From the NCBI GenBank assembly GCA_028752905.1, contig JAQNBH010000002.1, forward strand, positions 18,942,430-19,006,429: DNA of 64,000 nucleotides, written 5' to 3'. The position numbers were made by a program, and so were the translations under genes. Below, piece by piece: positions 23,357-34,601 of the stretch. Positions within the stretch are counted from its first letter, which is position 1. The number at the start of each line of letters is the position of its first letter. Source of the stretch: Cladorhizidae sp. MBARI D1340-BT2. Its lineage: Eukaryota > Porifera > Demospongiae > Poecilosclerida > Cladorhizidae. The notes beneath the pieces were generated by a model that was not told where the DNA came from, ran no database searches, and saw only the letters and a program-made list of their open reading frames with translations.

Positions 23357-23436
23357 TTTGCATTATGAACTTTTTAGTAATTTTTCTCTCCAGGACCACA
23401 GGGTGGCACATATTAGGGAGCATAGGGTTCTAAGGG
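23220..23436 (-). mobile_element. piggyBac-like MITE, copy 2
   Basis: 217 bp with CTCTTAGAACCC at the left and GGGTTCTAAGGG at the right, flanked by TTAA (23216-23219 and 23437-23440). It is inverted relative to copy 1 (11789-12010). It contains two ACCGAGCG/CCGATTTTTCGGCC-like small palindromes and a long T run where copy 1 has CA, A and G runs. It splits the copy B gene relic. Confidence 0.85.
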
Positions 23437-23559
23437 TTAAGCACAAGTATCACCTTGTTTAATTAGCACTTGTATTGTGTCAACCACATACTGAATACGT
23501 TTATGTATTTGAAACCCACTGGAAGGCCAAACAGCTGCTCGGCTTATAAGGAGCAGTAG

Positions 23560-24960
23560 TAAAGCCTGAAAGACAGAGGTTGCTGTACAGTTCATTCAAC
23601 CAGTGACAGTAGACATATACTTAGTAAGGGCCCTGACCATATCGGGACAGGAGGAAAGGTATGTCTTGGTGGCAGCACAGACACAGATATAACCTGTGAC
23701 AGCTGATACTGGCTTAGCCGTCTGTCGTCACACAGACTCGGCCTCTGAAACTCAAGATCCAACTAACCGTGTTCTGATAATTGATGTGATGGCAGAGTTG
23801 CAGTGCATAACAAACATGTGGGTATGAAAAAGATAAGCCATCTATAGGAAGCTTCATCACATGTACCAGCAGAATGTCGAATAGCAAGAGTACCTTTCGA
23901 CTGCTACATTGAAGCGAGCCTGAATGCAAGTCAAGGGCAAAGAGAGCAACTTCTTCTGCAGTTGCTAATGCTAGCTACAAAGTTCAAATTTCGTGATGAA
24001 ATAAGCATTAGCACCATATCACTCAAGGAGCTTCTGTTGTCATCTAAAACAGAGAAGGGCCTATGCGAACTCCTGGCCGCCTGCAACACACTAGTGAATG
24101 TCCATTCCCCTCATCTAAAACAGAGAAGGGCCTATGCAAACTCCTGGCCGCCTGAAACAATGTCAATTCCCCTCATGCTGTTGAAGAAGACTTCAAAGTC
24201 CATGGGCATGAGGAACTGACATATTGACTCCTCTCCATCTTTTTGACAGTCTATCTGTGACAGCACATTCAGAGAAATCCATGATTACGGGTCTCCTGAT
24301 ACAGATGTGTTTATTCTCTTGACCTTGCCTCTAATGGTCACTCTAACTCGAGTTCTTCTGCACTGGCAGAGTGTGTACAGGTGATAAAAGATGGGTTGAT
24401 GGCTATCGCTTGCTTGAAGATGATAATCCCAACATCGATTGTTTTCGTAACCTTGGCGAAGCGGCTCCTGTCATCTTCACAATTGGTAGGGAACTCCCAC
24501 AGTGAGTAAAATAATTCGACATTTGTCTGCAGAGTGCATCTACCGCAGTGTCTGACAATGTTGCCTGCTCTCTGCAGGGAGCTCAAAAAACCTCGAGGCT
24601 GAGATGGTCACTCACACAACTTAGATGCCCCACCTTGATGCGGAGATGCTCCCTCCCACTCGCACCACTTAGATGCCCCATGTTGTCTTTACTAACTCCA
24701 TATGCATGCGGGACAAATCCTACATCTCCATGTCTGCCTGCTCTAGAAGAGAAGGGATGGTTGCCTCAAGGATTGGGTTTACATTCCACTGAAATGTCTT
24801 ACTCCTCGTGCAGTTCTTGTGCCTGTAAGATGTGGATGTCGAACATGATGCCAAGGAAATGGCTCCGGCAACAAGAACAATTTGTCCATTGGTCTTTAGA
24901 GCAAATGACTTACCCTCTACCTCGAATCAATCTGGGACCCTCCTCTACACCCGAACAAAA
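23560..24960 (+). pseudogene. Large uncharacterised family, C-terminal nuclease-like part
   Basis: Probably the 3' part of copy B. Pieces include LATKFKFRDEI, SLKELLLSSKTEKGLCELLA (about 24030, with an adjacent ~80-bp duplicate at 24110), GSPDTDVFILL (about 24285), VSDNVACSLQGAQKT, a MLPPTR segment, EEKGWLPQGLG and a Cys-rich end (about 24760-24860). Related proteins carry SPDTDV followed by a GFHAxTGCD motif that looks like a PIN/5'-nuclease fold; here only the first motif is visible. Frames shift repeatedly and stops are present. Confidence 0.5.
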
Positions 24961-25329
24961 AAATTAAACAACCCAATTAGTTCCCAAGATTGTTTGGTGG
25001 CAGCCATTTTTAAAAGGGTTCTGGAGGGCGAAAAAATGCAGACACTGCCAAAATGGTATAGTGCCTGCCATGATAACTTTCCAATTTCGTAACTCTCTTA
25101 TTATCCAGTCAATTTTCAATTTTTTTATGCCAAACGACGTGATTTCACATGCTCTTTATGGCACTATGCAGCAAAATGAATGAAATAAAATGATGCGATG
25201 CTTTTCTATTATGCTTCTATGGCACACGTGACCATCGCGACATTATATTTTAGTTGGCGTGAAAGAAGCCCATAAGCGCAATTTCTTTGGAAACCGTTGG
25301 TCTAGCAGAGTTTTAGCATCCTAGCTACG

Positions 25330-26425
25330 ATGAGCGACCGTCCTACACCTAGCGATAGGTGGGAGAAGAAGAGGAAAGACTTATCTAAAGCTGAACTAAT
25401 GAGAAAAGCCAAGCGCACAAAACAACAGGAACAGCTGTAGATGACAACAATGGCTACAGCAACATCCTAATGGAGCAACTTACAGAGTCTCCAACGGTAG
25501 ATCCTGAAGTGCCTACGCCTGTAAGTCTAGCAGAAGCTTCAACCAGGGTTGTGGGAGTGCAGGATATTGATAAGAGCATGAAGAGATGGACCCGGAGGAG
25601 GATCCTGATGGAGATCAACAAGATGATGAATACTCAGATCCTCAAGATGCTTTAGATGATTATATGCTGACTCTAACTCGAGAGCAGCGTAAAATGCTGT
25701 ATGTCCTGCTCTATGAAAGCTTCAGGACCCAACAGAAGATGAGCAAGATGAATGCTGCACAGGAGTCGGCAAGTATTACAGGTCAGTTTGTCACTCTGGT
25801 TATAATTTAAATTATATTGCTTTGCTTTATTGCTTTGCTTAGTGTAGTGTTGGGAGATGGCCATAATCACCGCCTCCTTTTTAATTCATGTTTTGATGTG
25901 ATATTTTAGGGTTTAGTGACAGGAGTGTCAGAAGTTATCGGAAGGAATTCTTCGATAACAATTTCAAGATGAAGGAGAGTCGGCAAGGGAAGCAAGAGCG
26001 TCTTCTGGTATTGAGTGATGAAGACTTGAGAAAGAGTGCAACTGAGTGGGTCCGGGAGAATGCGTTCAAGAAGGGACAACCAAACACGACTGCACTAGAC
26101 TTCTGTGAGCACGTCTATTCGACCCTTCTTCCTGGCCATCATTTGCCACCACATTTCCCTCACTCCATCTCGCTTCGTACTGCTGTGCGCTGGTTGCATT
26201 GTTTGGGCTTTAAGCCTATGTCACATAAGAAGGAGATCTACACGAGGATAATTTTGTCGAACCACGAAGACTTCAAGATGGAGAAGACGATTATCGAGAA
26301 CTTTCTCGTTGGTCGAGGTCATCATGTTCACTTTATTCCCAAATTCCATTGTGAGATGAACCCCATTGAGCGAGTTTGGGGCCAAGCCAAGTGTCATACG
26401 CGGATGTACACGAACTTCACCTTAA
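25330..26425 (+). pseudogene. IS630-like DDE transposase, N-terminal and partial catalytic part
   Basis: Starts MSDRPTPSDRWEKKRKDLS, hits a stop at 25438, then continues in other frames: an acidic stretch, LTREQRKMLYVLLYESFR, then after a likely intron (about 25782-25910) FSDRSVRSYRKEFFDNNF, ENAFKKGQPNTTALDFCEHV and SISLRTAVRWLHCLGF. These look like the helix-turn-helix half of IS630-like transposases. It then jumps to IPKFHCEMNPIERVWGQAK with the last catalytic Glu. The middle with the first two Asp motifs is missing, so this is an internally deleted copy. It is cut at TTAA (26422) by the piggyBac element and resumes at 29901. Confidence 0.7.
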
Positions 26426-26657
26426 CCGATTAAACGCCGTAAGCGCCATATGGCGCGAGACCTTACATCCGTCGCCACACAAAAATATATAAAATGAACC
26501 GTTACGAGCTAACAGCCCCGGTTGGGTTCTGCACATGCCTAGTAGACTAGAGAACGTCACAAAAATGATTATTTCCGGTTGATGCATCGTGCAACAAAAA
26601 TCCTGCGGTTGAACGCCATTTTTGTTGGTCGAGCTTTTTTTAAAAAACTGCTCAAAG

Positions 26658-29172
26658 ATGCTCTCCTGTGAGGACGTTATTTCTCAACTTTTAGCCGACG
26701 ATTCTGGCGATTCTGGGTCAGATTCATTTGGGGAAGAAGGTGAAGACATCTATGCATACCGAGGAAACATTCTGGTCCAGTTGCTCTAAGAGAAGAGGCG
26801 TGCTTGGATGGACTTCTCGATTGTAAGTTTCTTCTAACCTTAGCGCTTCATAGCCTTTGTTTACCATAGTCAACTGAGAGTGTACTATTGCCAAATACTA
26901 GCTTATTCTGTTGGTATTCCAAATTCAGACAGGATAGTTATAGAAAAAAAGTTATAGCTAAGAGTGTAGGTTGGAGTTGTTGAGTTGTTGATTTTCATTT
27001 GAATTTGAATTTACAAATGTTGACCACAAACTTGATATATATATCTTGTTTTTCCCACCCTCCCCACTACTTTTCCTACAGCATCAGATGATGAGAGTGG
27101 AGATGAGGCATCTATGACTCCTTTTGTTACATTGGAGGATGAGGAAGCCTTGCCTGAAGTCTCTACAGGGCGTAGGAACACGACTGGTGCTGGAGTTGTG
27201 CGAGGGAGAGGCGGGCGAGGGAGTACTGGCCGAGGGAGAGGCGGGCGAGGGAGTACTGGCCAAGGGGGAAGCAGCTCAAGTGGTAGTGGAGTCGTAAGTG
27301 TTGCTAGTGGTCCTCCAAAAGGTACTGGTAGTAGGCGGGCCAGAGGTTATAGGCGTGTGCGAGCATCTGGCACTGGTTCTGTCCGAGCATCTGGCACTGG
27401 TTCTGCCCAAGCATCTGGCACTGGTTCTAGGCTAACTGAGGTCACAGGTAAGTGGGAAATAAAGGAGCCAACTCCTTTGAAATTGGACTATACAGCAACA
27501 GCTGGTCCAACTTCTTCATTGCTTGGTGCATCAAGTACATTTTTAGATGCATTTTACCTTTTTTTATTACTCTTGAAGTGTGGGAACTCCTAGTAGCAGA
27601 GACGAACAGTTACGTTTCTAGGATGGCTAGTCTCTCCAGGCCATGGGTAGATACTAATATAGAGGAAATGAAAGCTTTTGTAGGAATGTTGATAATAATG
27701 GGAGTTTCCACACTTCCATACTTAGAATTGTACTGGTCCACTAATCACTCGGATTTGTCTGGATCTTTGGTTCGTAAAGTAATGCCTAGGACTCGGTTTT
27801 TGGAGCTAATGCGTTATGTACATGTAAATTCTATTGATGGTTTGTTGGTTACAAAGGGTAACCTGAATTATGATCGGCTTTATAAGGTAAGGAAGTTATT
27901 GGATTTGATTACTCCTAAGTTTGAGAGTGAATATACTTTGCATCAAGAGCTTAGTATTGATGAAGCTATGATTCCCTTTCAAGGTAGGCTTGGCTTCAAA
28001 CAGTATATGAAGGACAAACCAATAAAATGGGGGATAAAAGTGTTTGTCCTTTGTGATGCTAGGAATGGGTACATTTATCGGTTGCAGATTTATACAGGTA
28101 AGAACGTGGAAGTAGCTGATAAAACAGTCAGGGGTGTATTTAGGGGGGGGCGGGGGGGGGGGCATTCGCCCCCCCCTGTATCATTCTCGCCCCCCCCCTT
28201 GAAATTAGACACCACCCTTATACATTACATACACCATCATTGTATCATTCTCGCCCCCCCTTATTTTTCCATATCTCAAGTTCGCCCCCCCTTGGCAAAA
28301 TTTCTGTATACAACCCTGAAACTGGTTTGTGTAGTAGAGTTGTTTTAGATTTGTTAGAAGGATTAGAACATAAGAACTTCCATGTGTACATGGACAATTA
28401 TTATACTAGTCCTAATTTATTTCAAACGCTTACAAGTAAAGGCTTTGGTGCATGTGGTACAGCTAGGTATACTAGGAGGAACTTTCCTCCAGATTTAGTA
28501 ACAAAAGCTTCGATTAGAAATAGAGGTTATTATGATTATAGGTCTAATGGTGCACTCCTGGCTTTAGTTTGGGTAGATAAACGGTCAATCTACATGATAA
28601 CTAATATACATCCCACGGAAAATAATTTAGTACCTCCTACTGTAAAAAGGCGCAAAATTGATGGTTCTAGAGAGGATCTGCCATGTCCCCCATGTTTGCC
28701 TGATTATCAGTCATTCATGAGAGGTGTGGACAGAGCAGATCAGAGAATAGGCTACTATAATTTGGGTAGAAAGTCTAGGAGATGGTGGAAAAGGGTTTTT
28801 TCGTATTTGATAGAAGCTTGTTTATTGAATTCATTTATTTTGTTTTCTTCTGTCCGAGCTCCAATATCAGTAAGGAAGGGTAATTATCTAGAAGCTAGGA
28901 TTGTTCTAGCTAAATCTTTGATTGGTTCTTTCTCTTCTCGGCAGCGTGCAGGTCAACGTTGTAGTCAGGCAAATAGTCAGCTAGATCGCCTCAATTTAAA
29001 ACTAGGTCATTTCCCACAGTGCTGTGCAAAGAAGCGCTGTGCAGTTTGCATTTGTAAAGGTTACAGGCATGAGGCAAGGTCCCAGTGTTGTTTTTGTAAG
29101 GTTCCTTTGTGTGGTGGATCAACAGGCCGTGACTGTTTTCGTAAATACCATACCTTGGTGGACTATCAGTAA
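26658..29172 (+). pseudogene. piggyBac transposase (DDE_Tnp_1_7 type)
   Basis: First exon from 26658 (MLSCEDVISQLLADDSG..) has a stop at about 26787 before a donor at 26823. A second exon begins near 27083 after a TCCTACAG acceptor and encodes an Arg/Gly-rich linker (GRGGRGSTG repeats, about 27200-27260). A one-base shift near 27550 leads into the catalytic domain: LSIDEAMIPFQGR (first Asp, about 27960), MDNYYTSPNLF (second, about 28390) and MRGVDRADQRIGYYNLG (third, about 28725). The end is Cys-rich (CAKKRCAVCICKGYRHEA, CCFCKVPLCGG), as in many piggyBac proteins. All three Asp are kept. The MITE at 28129-28318 and the frameshift break the frame, so the loss looks recent. Confidence 0.85.
28129..28318 (+). 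mobile_element. G/C-homopolymer MITE inside the piggyBac gene, copy 1
   Basis: 190 bp starting CAGGGGTGTATTTAGG and ending CTGTATACAACCCTG, with long G then C runs and TCATTCTCGCCCCCCC repeated. A second copy is at 35130-35303. It sits between codons for VADKT and ETGLCSRVV of the transposase. A possible eroded 8-bp duplication (AAAACAGT/AAACTGGT) hints at hAT-type movement, but this is weak. Confidence 0.8.
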
Positions 29173-29900
29173 TGTTTATGCACCCCCTGCTCCTTCTGTG
29201 CTTCTCTCTTGTTCCCTGCTCCTTCGTCTACTTCTCTCTTGTTCCCTGCCCCTTCGTCTACTTCTCTCGTTCCCTGTCCCTTCGTCTACTTCTCTCGTCT
29301 CTCCAGTATTCAAGTGTTATTCTTATCCTGGTATCTCATGTTTGTGTAGAATAAAAACATGGTGAAATATCATGCCGGAGACCAAGCAAGCTATACCCAA
29401 GACTGAGCAAGTTCTACTCTACCCGTGACAGCAAGACCGGAGCTCTACCCAAGACACTCCCTTACATAATTGTGTTTTATATTATGGTTTTATTCTAGTA
29501 TGTGTTAGCATTTTCACTCTCTTATAATTTGTTTTTTGTATTATTATTTGTTAGCATTTTGATGGGGAAAACAACCCACTGGCTTTGCATATGGTAGAGG
29601 GTTTGTAAATAGATGCTCCATCTTGTGTTGGCATTATAATGTGTGTATAATAGTGTGAAAATATGAAAATATTCACCCCCAAGAAGATGACAAGGTTTTA
29701 TAATGCTGGTTAGTTCTGCCCAGTTGGTAAGGAAGGCTCGATTTTTTTTACAGGAAGTAGAGCTATCATGTGGCTTAATATGACCCAAGTTTCATGGGTG
29801 GAGTCCCTGCAGAACGGAAGATATAAAAATAATAAGTAAAATACCTCGTTAATTCATGAATAATTTGCCCGCGGGTACTAGGAATACGGCGTGTAATCGG

Positions 29901-30090
29901 TTAACAGGGCTTAGGAACATCATTCCGCAGCTCTCGACTCTGTGACTGTGGAGAACATACGAAAATACTTTCGTAAGTCTCGTGATTATGAGACGGCTTA
30001 TAGGGAAGGACACACTGCTGGGAAAATGGTTGAACCGGCAGTAAAAAAATATAAATCACACCGCAGGATTTTTTTGAAGACAATACATGA
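29901..30090 (+). pseudogene. IS630-like transposase, C-terminal piece after the piggyBac
   Basis: After the TTAA the reading TGLRNIIPQL continues the MYTNFTL codons before the insertion. A missing base then shifts to SVTVENIRKYFRKSRDYE, TAYREGHTAGKMVEP and KKYKSHRRIFLKT, the usual tail of this transposase type. It shows that the host element was already a gene relic, or became one, around the insertion. Confidence 0.75.
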
Positions 30091-30597
30091 AGTTCACTAC
30101 ATGTATATATACCTGTGAACAGTTTATGTAATAACTACTGTATACTTTTTTTCTCTGAAAATTTTGTCTTAGTAAATTGTTTGTCTCTATTTATTAGTGC
30201 TTTTAGTGATTTTTTTCTTTTTTATGTCATAATCTAGGTATTTGAAATATATATATATATAAAATTGTAAAAATTTAGTGGAGTGAAAATTAAAAAAAAG
30301 TGTCTTACAGATTTCATTGACACTATTATGTGATCATATTTATCCTATTGAAATGGTCATTAGCACTACTACTGAGATTTTTGGTTGATTTTACTCTGAC
30401 GTTGACAAAGACGGCCATTTATAATTCGTTAGGTTGCTATGGTAACCAATCCCTTCCCCCCCCCCCCCCCCTGATGTTAGAGGACACCTATAAGAACACA
30501 CGCCAAACCAAATTTTAAGTAAATCTGTAAAGCAGAACTGCAGTAATCTATGTTCGCTGCAAGAGAAGTCAAATTGGAAAGTTAATGAAGCACTATA

Positions 30598-31554
30598 TAT
30601 ACGAAATCTGAAAAATAAAAAAATAAAGTATAGCTCAAAAATCCTATGGAATTATACACCAGTCTACACCATATCATAGCACCAGTCTACACCATATCAT
30701 AGCAGCAGTCATAGCATAACTCTACACTACAGGGATGGCTTACTCCATACCCATAGCAGGGATGGCTTCAATAGCATAACTCCTACAGTGGGTGAATTTG
30801 AGGCAACCCATTCATGGTATGTAATGTACTAGGGATTAGAATCCAAATGAACCAATATATTATGAGGGTTGGTCCCTAGCATTCCGAAGGCAATATTTAC
30901 CAGACGGTTTTCACTAACAATAACATCAGAATTCAAGGCTATGTCTGCAGCTTCAGAGAGTGAGTACCTTCAGAAAGTCATTTCTTCCATTCTGGCACTA
31001 ATATCACACCACAAAATGCTCTACCAGCAACAATACTCACTCAATGCAGCTTAACACGCAGGGTTAGACTAACAGGTGTGCATTCAAACTCACAGGAAAC
31101 TTGTTGTCCTGAGCAATTTCTGGAGATTCTGCACACAACAAAATAAATATAACAACTGCACAATAGCTACACTCTAAACCACAGACAGATCTCTATGGCA
31201 ACAAGTGCCTAAACCACAGACAGATCTCTATGGCAACAAGTGCAAGCTAAGCACCGACAACTCTGCCATTGGTCTTTTTTTTTTTTAATAATGAGGCTAC
31301 AGATACTGGAGAGGCAATATTATCTGAAGTGCCAATCTAAAGTGGCAAACATGCTCTGGAGTAATTGGACGACTTAGAAGTGTTTTAATCTGTCTACAAG
31401 GTGCTAATGAATTTGGGAGTTGGGCTTAAGATGTCTAACACACACTCACATCCTGAGGTACTTGGGGCTGGCAATTATATTTAATGGTTTTTGAAATCTT
31501 GCATTTTAGCTGCAATTAATTATGAACTGGTTTTGAAGTTCGCAACAGAGCTTT
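30598..31554. other. No recognised gene
   Basis: Mostly unique. It contains a ~24-bp duplication (CCAGTCTACACCATATCATA, 30659-30706) and a ~35-bp duplication (AACCACAGACAGATCTCTAT, 31177-31245). A 61-codon frame at 30869 has no known motif. Confidence 0.4.
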
Positions 31555-31690
31555 CATGTAGATTGGAACCAACAGAGCTTTCACGTAGATTGGAACCAAC
31601 AGAGCTTTCATGTAGATTGGAACCAACAGAGCTTTCATGTAGATTGGAACCAACAGAGCTTTCATGTAGATTGGAACCAAGATCGCTGGT
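31555..31690. repeat. 27-bp minisatellite
   Basis: Five copies of AACAGAGCTTTCATGTAGAT plus TGGAACC. It reads as a repeated nonapeptide in one frame, which I treat as incidental. Confidence 0.85.
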
Positions 31691-31984
31691 GAAATTGGAT
31701 ACAGTTGCTTAGTTGCCCCTCCCCTTTACTACTCATCTGGGAATATTTGCTTTAGCATGGGGATCACAGTGAATGGATTCTACGTGCCCTTCCGCCCTTC
31801 CTCCCAGCTTCAGCAGCCAAGCTGGCATTAGTACCAACAGCTTCTCTGCTGTACCTCATCATATTCCTCTTGGCTCAGTCCATAGCAACAGGTGGTGGCT
31901 TCAAGTAAATGAAATGTTCGAAAAATGTCAGATGTCCGAGTGCAATTTCCTACTCTGGATACCTTTACATGCCATGTATGCAGT

Positions 31985-32110
31985 GGTTTGCTGGTCATGT
32001 GACCCACCTGTTTATAGAGTGGTTTGCTGGTCATGTGACCCATCTGTTTATAGAGTGTTTTTCTGGTCATGTTACCACCTGTTTAGAGCGGTTTGCTGGT
32101 CGTTTATCCT
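31985..32110. repeat. 36-bp minisatellite
   Basis: Four decaying copies of TTTGCTGGTCATGTGACCCA followed by CCTGTTTATAGAGTGG. Confidence 0.8.
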
Positions 32111-32474
32111 GGATAAGGAATCCCCTGTCCAGTTGTGACCTGTGACCGGACCTCCAGTTGTCTCAATTGGTTATAGAAACTGTCTTTCCAAATAGTCGAT
32201 AGGCTCCACCATCAGTTTATTAACACGTTGGACCAAGTGTTATTATTATCCAGGAGAAGTCTACTACTTGGCGTGCATAACAAACACTGGGTCACAACCA
32301 AGATAATGGCAGAGGCCTAGTGCAGCAGGTCTGTGTATGCGGAACTGGACTGCAGCTTTTTAAAGCATAAAGCATTTCAATTTGCAGAGCTGGACAGCAA
32401 CTGAAGTGCAGCAGAAGAGCTACCATCAAAGAAGGGGAGGTTGGACGATGGAGGATGGCGGATGGAAAGAACAC
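32111..32474. other. No recognised gene
   Basis: Unique sequence leading up to the Harbinger insertion. Only short frames without motifs. Confidence 0.4.
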
Positions 32475-32698
32475 TTAAGGCTGGTTCACAACACGACACA
32501 AACAGCAAGCGTCGCGTCGCGTGAACCATGTGACGCGTGATGCGTTCTAGCTTTAGGACACGACGCGTGGATAGAGTCGAGTTCTATTTTTGCGTCCAGT
32601 GTGAAGCGTCCTCATCCGTCTAGCCAATCAGATTGCTTCATTCATCGTGCGATTTGTCATACTGCGCATTATTAAGAAAACTACACAAAGCGGAGTCA

Positions 32699-33818
32699 AT
32701 GGAAGAAATGGACATTGAAAGTTTGGTTGAAGCTGTGCGGGAATTCCGATGTCTATGGGATGTAACTAATTCAGGATACAAGGACAGAAGGAAGCGGGAG
32801 AATGCCTGGAAAGAAGTTGCTAGTGAGGTAAGATTGAGCATTTAGGGTCTGTAGTATATCCGTATATCCAGGGTATATAAACGTCATAATTATCTTCGTG
32901 GGAATGAAATTGGTTACCTTTTGTAGGTTGGAGCAAAAGGTTGGAGTGGAGGCTGAACTATGTGCTTCCAAATGGAAAAGACTGCGGGATAAATTTGTAA
33001 GGGAAATAAAGAAGGTCAAGGGAGGCAAGAGTGGGGATGCAGGGCCGAAGTATACACCAACTTGGCCGTACTTCACTATAATGGGATTTATGACCGACAG
33101 TATCAAGCACAGGAAGTAAGTTATATTATTATTGTATGCAATATATAAAAAATTCTTTTACTGTGTCATATACATAAATAATACAGAAGCCACACCAATC
33201 TCACAGCAGGAGTGTCAGAGACGCAAGACGAGACATCGCCACTACCAGCAGTGTCGGATGAGGAGTCAACATGCGTACATGGTTTTGGGAATCCAAGAGA
33301 GGTATACCAAAGTCATTTATTATAATAATGCTGCCATGACGGTGTACCAATGTTTTATACTACAAATTGTAGTATCCCATGTCATCATAGTTACTCCAGA
33401 ATTTTTTTCTTTCTTTAGATCTCCTTCCCCAAGTGATGTCTCGCTCAGACTATCAAGTGAGCCTCCAAGGTCACAGAGTACATCATCTTGTACACCACAG
33501 CCACCAGCAAAGAGGAAAGGAAGAGGCAGCGGAGGTGATGATCCTCATGGTGATGCAATATTCGTTAGGGAGATGGCAAGGCTAGACGATAGGCGTACTG
33601 AGAGGGAGGAGAGACGAGTCGAGAGGAGGCCCACAAGTTTAGATGAGGACGTAATTTTTGGACAACAAGTAGCTACAATAATGAAACGCTTTACCACTAC
33701 TCAAAAATCTAATGCACGCATTCAGGTATTACAACTTTTACATGATATAGAATTTCCACACACACAAGAATTCCCACATTCCCAAGATTTTTCTCACCCC
33801 TATTCATCTCATTATTAA
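32699..33818 (+). CDS. MADF-domain DNA-binding protein of the Harbinger element
   Basis: Likely four exons: 32699-32827, 32940-33115, about 33185-33299 and about 33420-33818, with GT/AG borders. Exon 1 starts MEEMDIESLVEAVREFRCLW and exon 2 continues ELCASKWKRLRDKFVREIKK, together a MADF (Myb/SANT-like) domain. Exon 3 is acidic and Pro/Ser-rich. Exon 4 has a basic KRKGRGSGG stretch, a charged RRTEREERRVERR helix, and a BESS-like end (VIFGQQVATIMKRF, IQVLQLLHDIEF). In Harbinger elements a second Myb/MADF-type protein helps the transposase enter the nucleus and bind DNA. I see no stop with these splice sites, so the gene may be intact. The start was chosen because it begins the MADF helix. Confidence 0.75.
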
Positions 33819-33881
33819 TCTGTAATGCAACTGCTAATTAATTTTTCCTTTTAATTACTAAATATTAATGTTATTAATTTG

Positions 33882-34444
33882 TTAAGTTCGGTGAACATGA
33901 GTGTACTGCCAGCTGACTTCTCCAGCTTGACTGTTGAAGTAAGCTCTGTAAGCATCACGCATATCAGCAGCAGATCTTGAGTGTCTACAAGAAAGATCTA
34001 TAATTTTATTACATTACATTAACATTATAGTGTTTACCTATTGCCACCAGCTTGACCAAGAGATGTCAAGCCAGTACATGGGTCCTCATCAGTTCGCCAA
34101 TTTCCACGTATTTGGTTCCCTGTACCGTCCTCTCCATCGACAAATCCTGGTGGACAGTAAACAGATGACTCTGTCGTCTGCAGGTAGTTATGTAGTGCTA
34201 CTGCTGCCTTTGTGTAGAGCACTACTTTTTCAGGGAAACCAATAATGGGCCTGCGAAATATTCGCCACCTAAAATGAAGTACACTGAAATTGATCACATG
34301 CCAAAAATGACTCCTTTTTGTCTGGCTTCTCTTCATTCTCCTCCTCCTCCTCCTCCATTGCGCAAGCAACAGGAGCGCCTCGTAGTCATCATCGCTCTCT
34401 GAGCTGTCGTCGAAGTCGGATTCCGAAGTATTCGCCATTTTCAA
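33882..34444 (-). pseudogene. HARBI1-like transposase lacking its catalytic core
   Basis: An N-terminal exon from 34444 (acidic SESDFDDSSESDDDYEALL, then QWRRRRRRMKRSQ and HFWHV) is followed, after a TTTTAG acceptor, by RWRIFRRPIIGFPEKV, TKAAVALHNYLQTTES and VYCPPGFVDGEDGTGNQ (34265-34047). A last exon holds SRSAADMRDAYRAYFNSQAG and ends at 33882. The order is the normal N and C ends of a DDE_Tnp_4 transposase, but everything between, with the DDE residues, is missing. The element could move only with help from another copy. Confidence 0.85.
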
Positions 34445-34601
34445 TATCTAGAGGTAAAGGTCGACATCCCATTTCACACCGCACGTCTGGACCACCACGA
34501 GAACGCGACGCGACGCGTATAGAACATGTGAACCGTGAGGACGTGACGCGACGCATGAGGATGCGACGCGTGAGAAAAAGGGTATTGTGAACCAGCCTTT
34601 A

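Larger units (their letters stand above)
26426..29900 (+). mobile_element. piggyBac transposon nested in the IS630-like gene
   Basis: 3475 bp with ends CCGATTAAACGCCGTA and TACGGCGTGTAATCGG and exact TTAA duplications (26422-26425 and 29901-29904). It holds a full-length transposase gene interrupted by a MITE. The 3' region (about 29200-29300) has three ~30-bp copies of CTTCGTCTACTTCTCTC. Confidence 0.9.
25059..30595 (+). mobile_element. IS630/Tc1-mariner-like DNA transposon, host of a nested piggyBac
   Basis: Inverted ends begin TAGTGCCTGCCATGATAACT (left) and, read inward from the right, TAGTGCTTCATTAACTTTCC. Both continue into TTTCCAATTT and CTCTT. TA lies outside both ends (25057-25058 and 30596-30597), matching the TA duplication of this superfamily. 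Removing the 3475-bp piggyBac and one TTAA leaves about 2.06 kb with one transposase gene. Confidence 0.75.
32478..34598. mobile_element. PIF/Harbinger transposon
   Basis: 2121 bp with perfect 14-bp inverted ends AGGCTGGTTCACAA and a TTA duplication on each side (32475-32477 and 34599-34601), typical of PIF/Harbinger. Both subterminal regions hold many GACGCG/ACGCGTC repeats (32507-32580 and 34500-34575) plus GTGAACCATGTGA-like motifs, probably transposase binding sites. It encodes a MADF-domain protein on the plus strand and a deleted transposase on the minus strand, converging. Confidence 0.9.
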
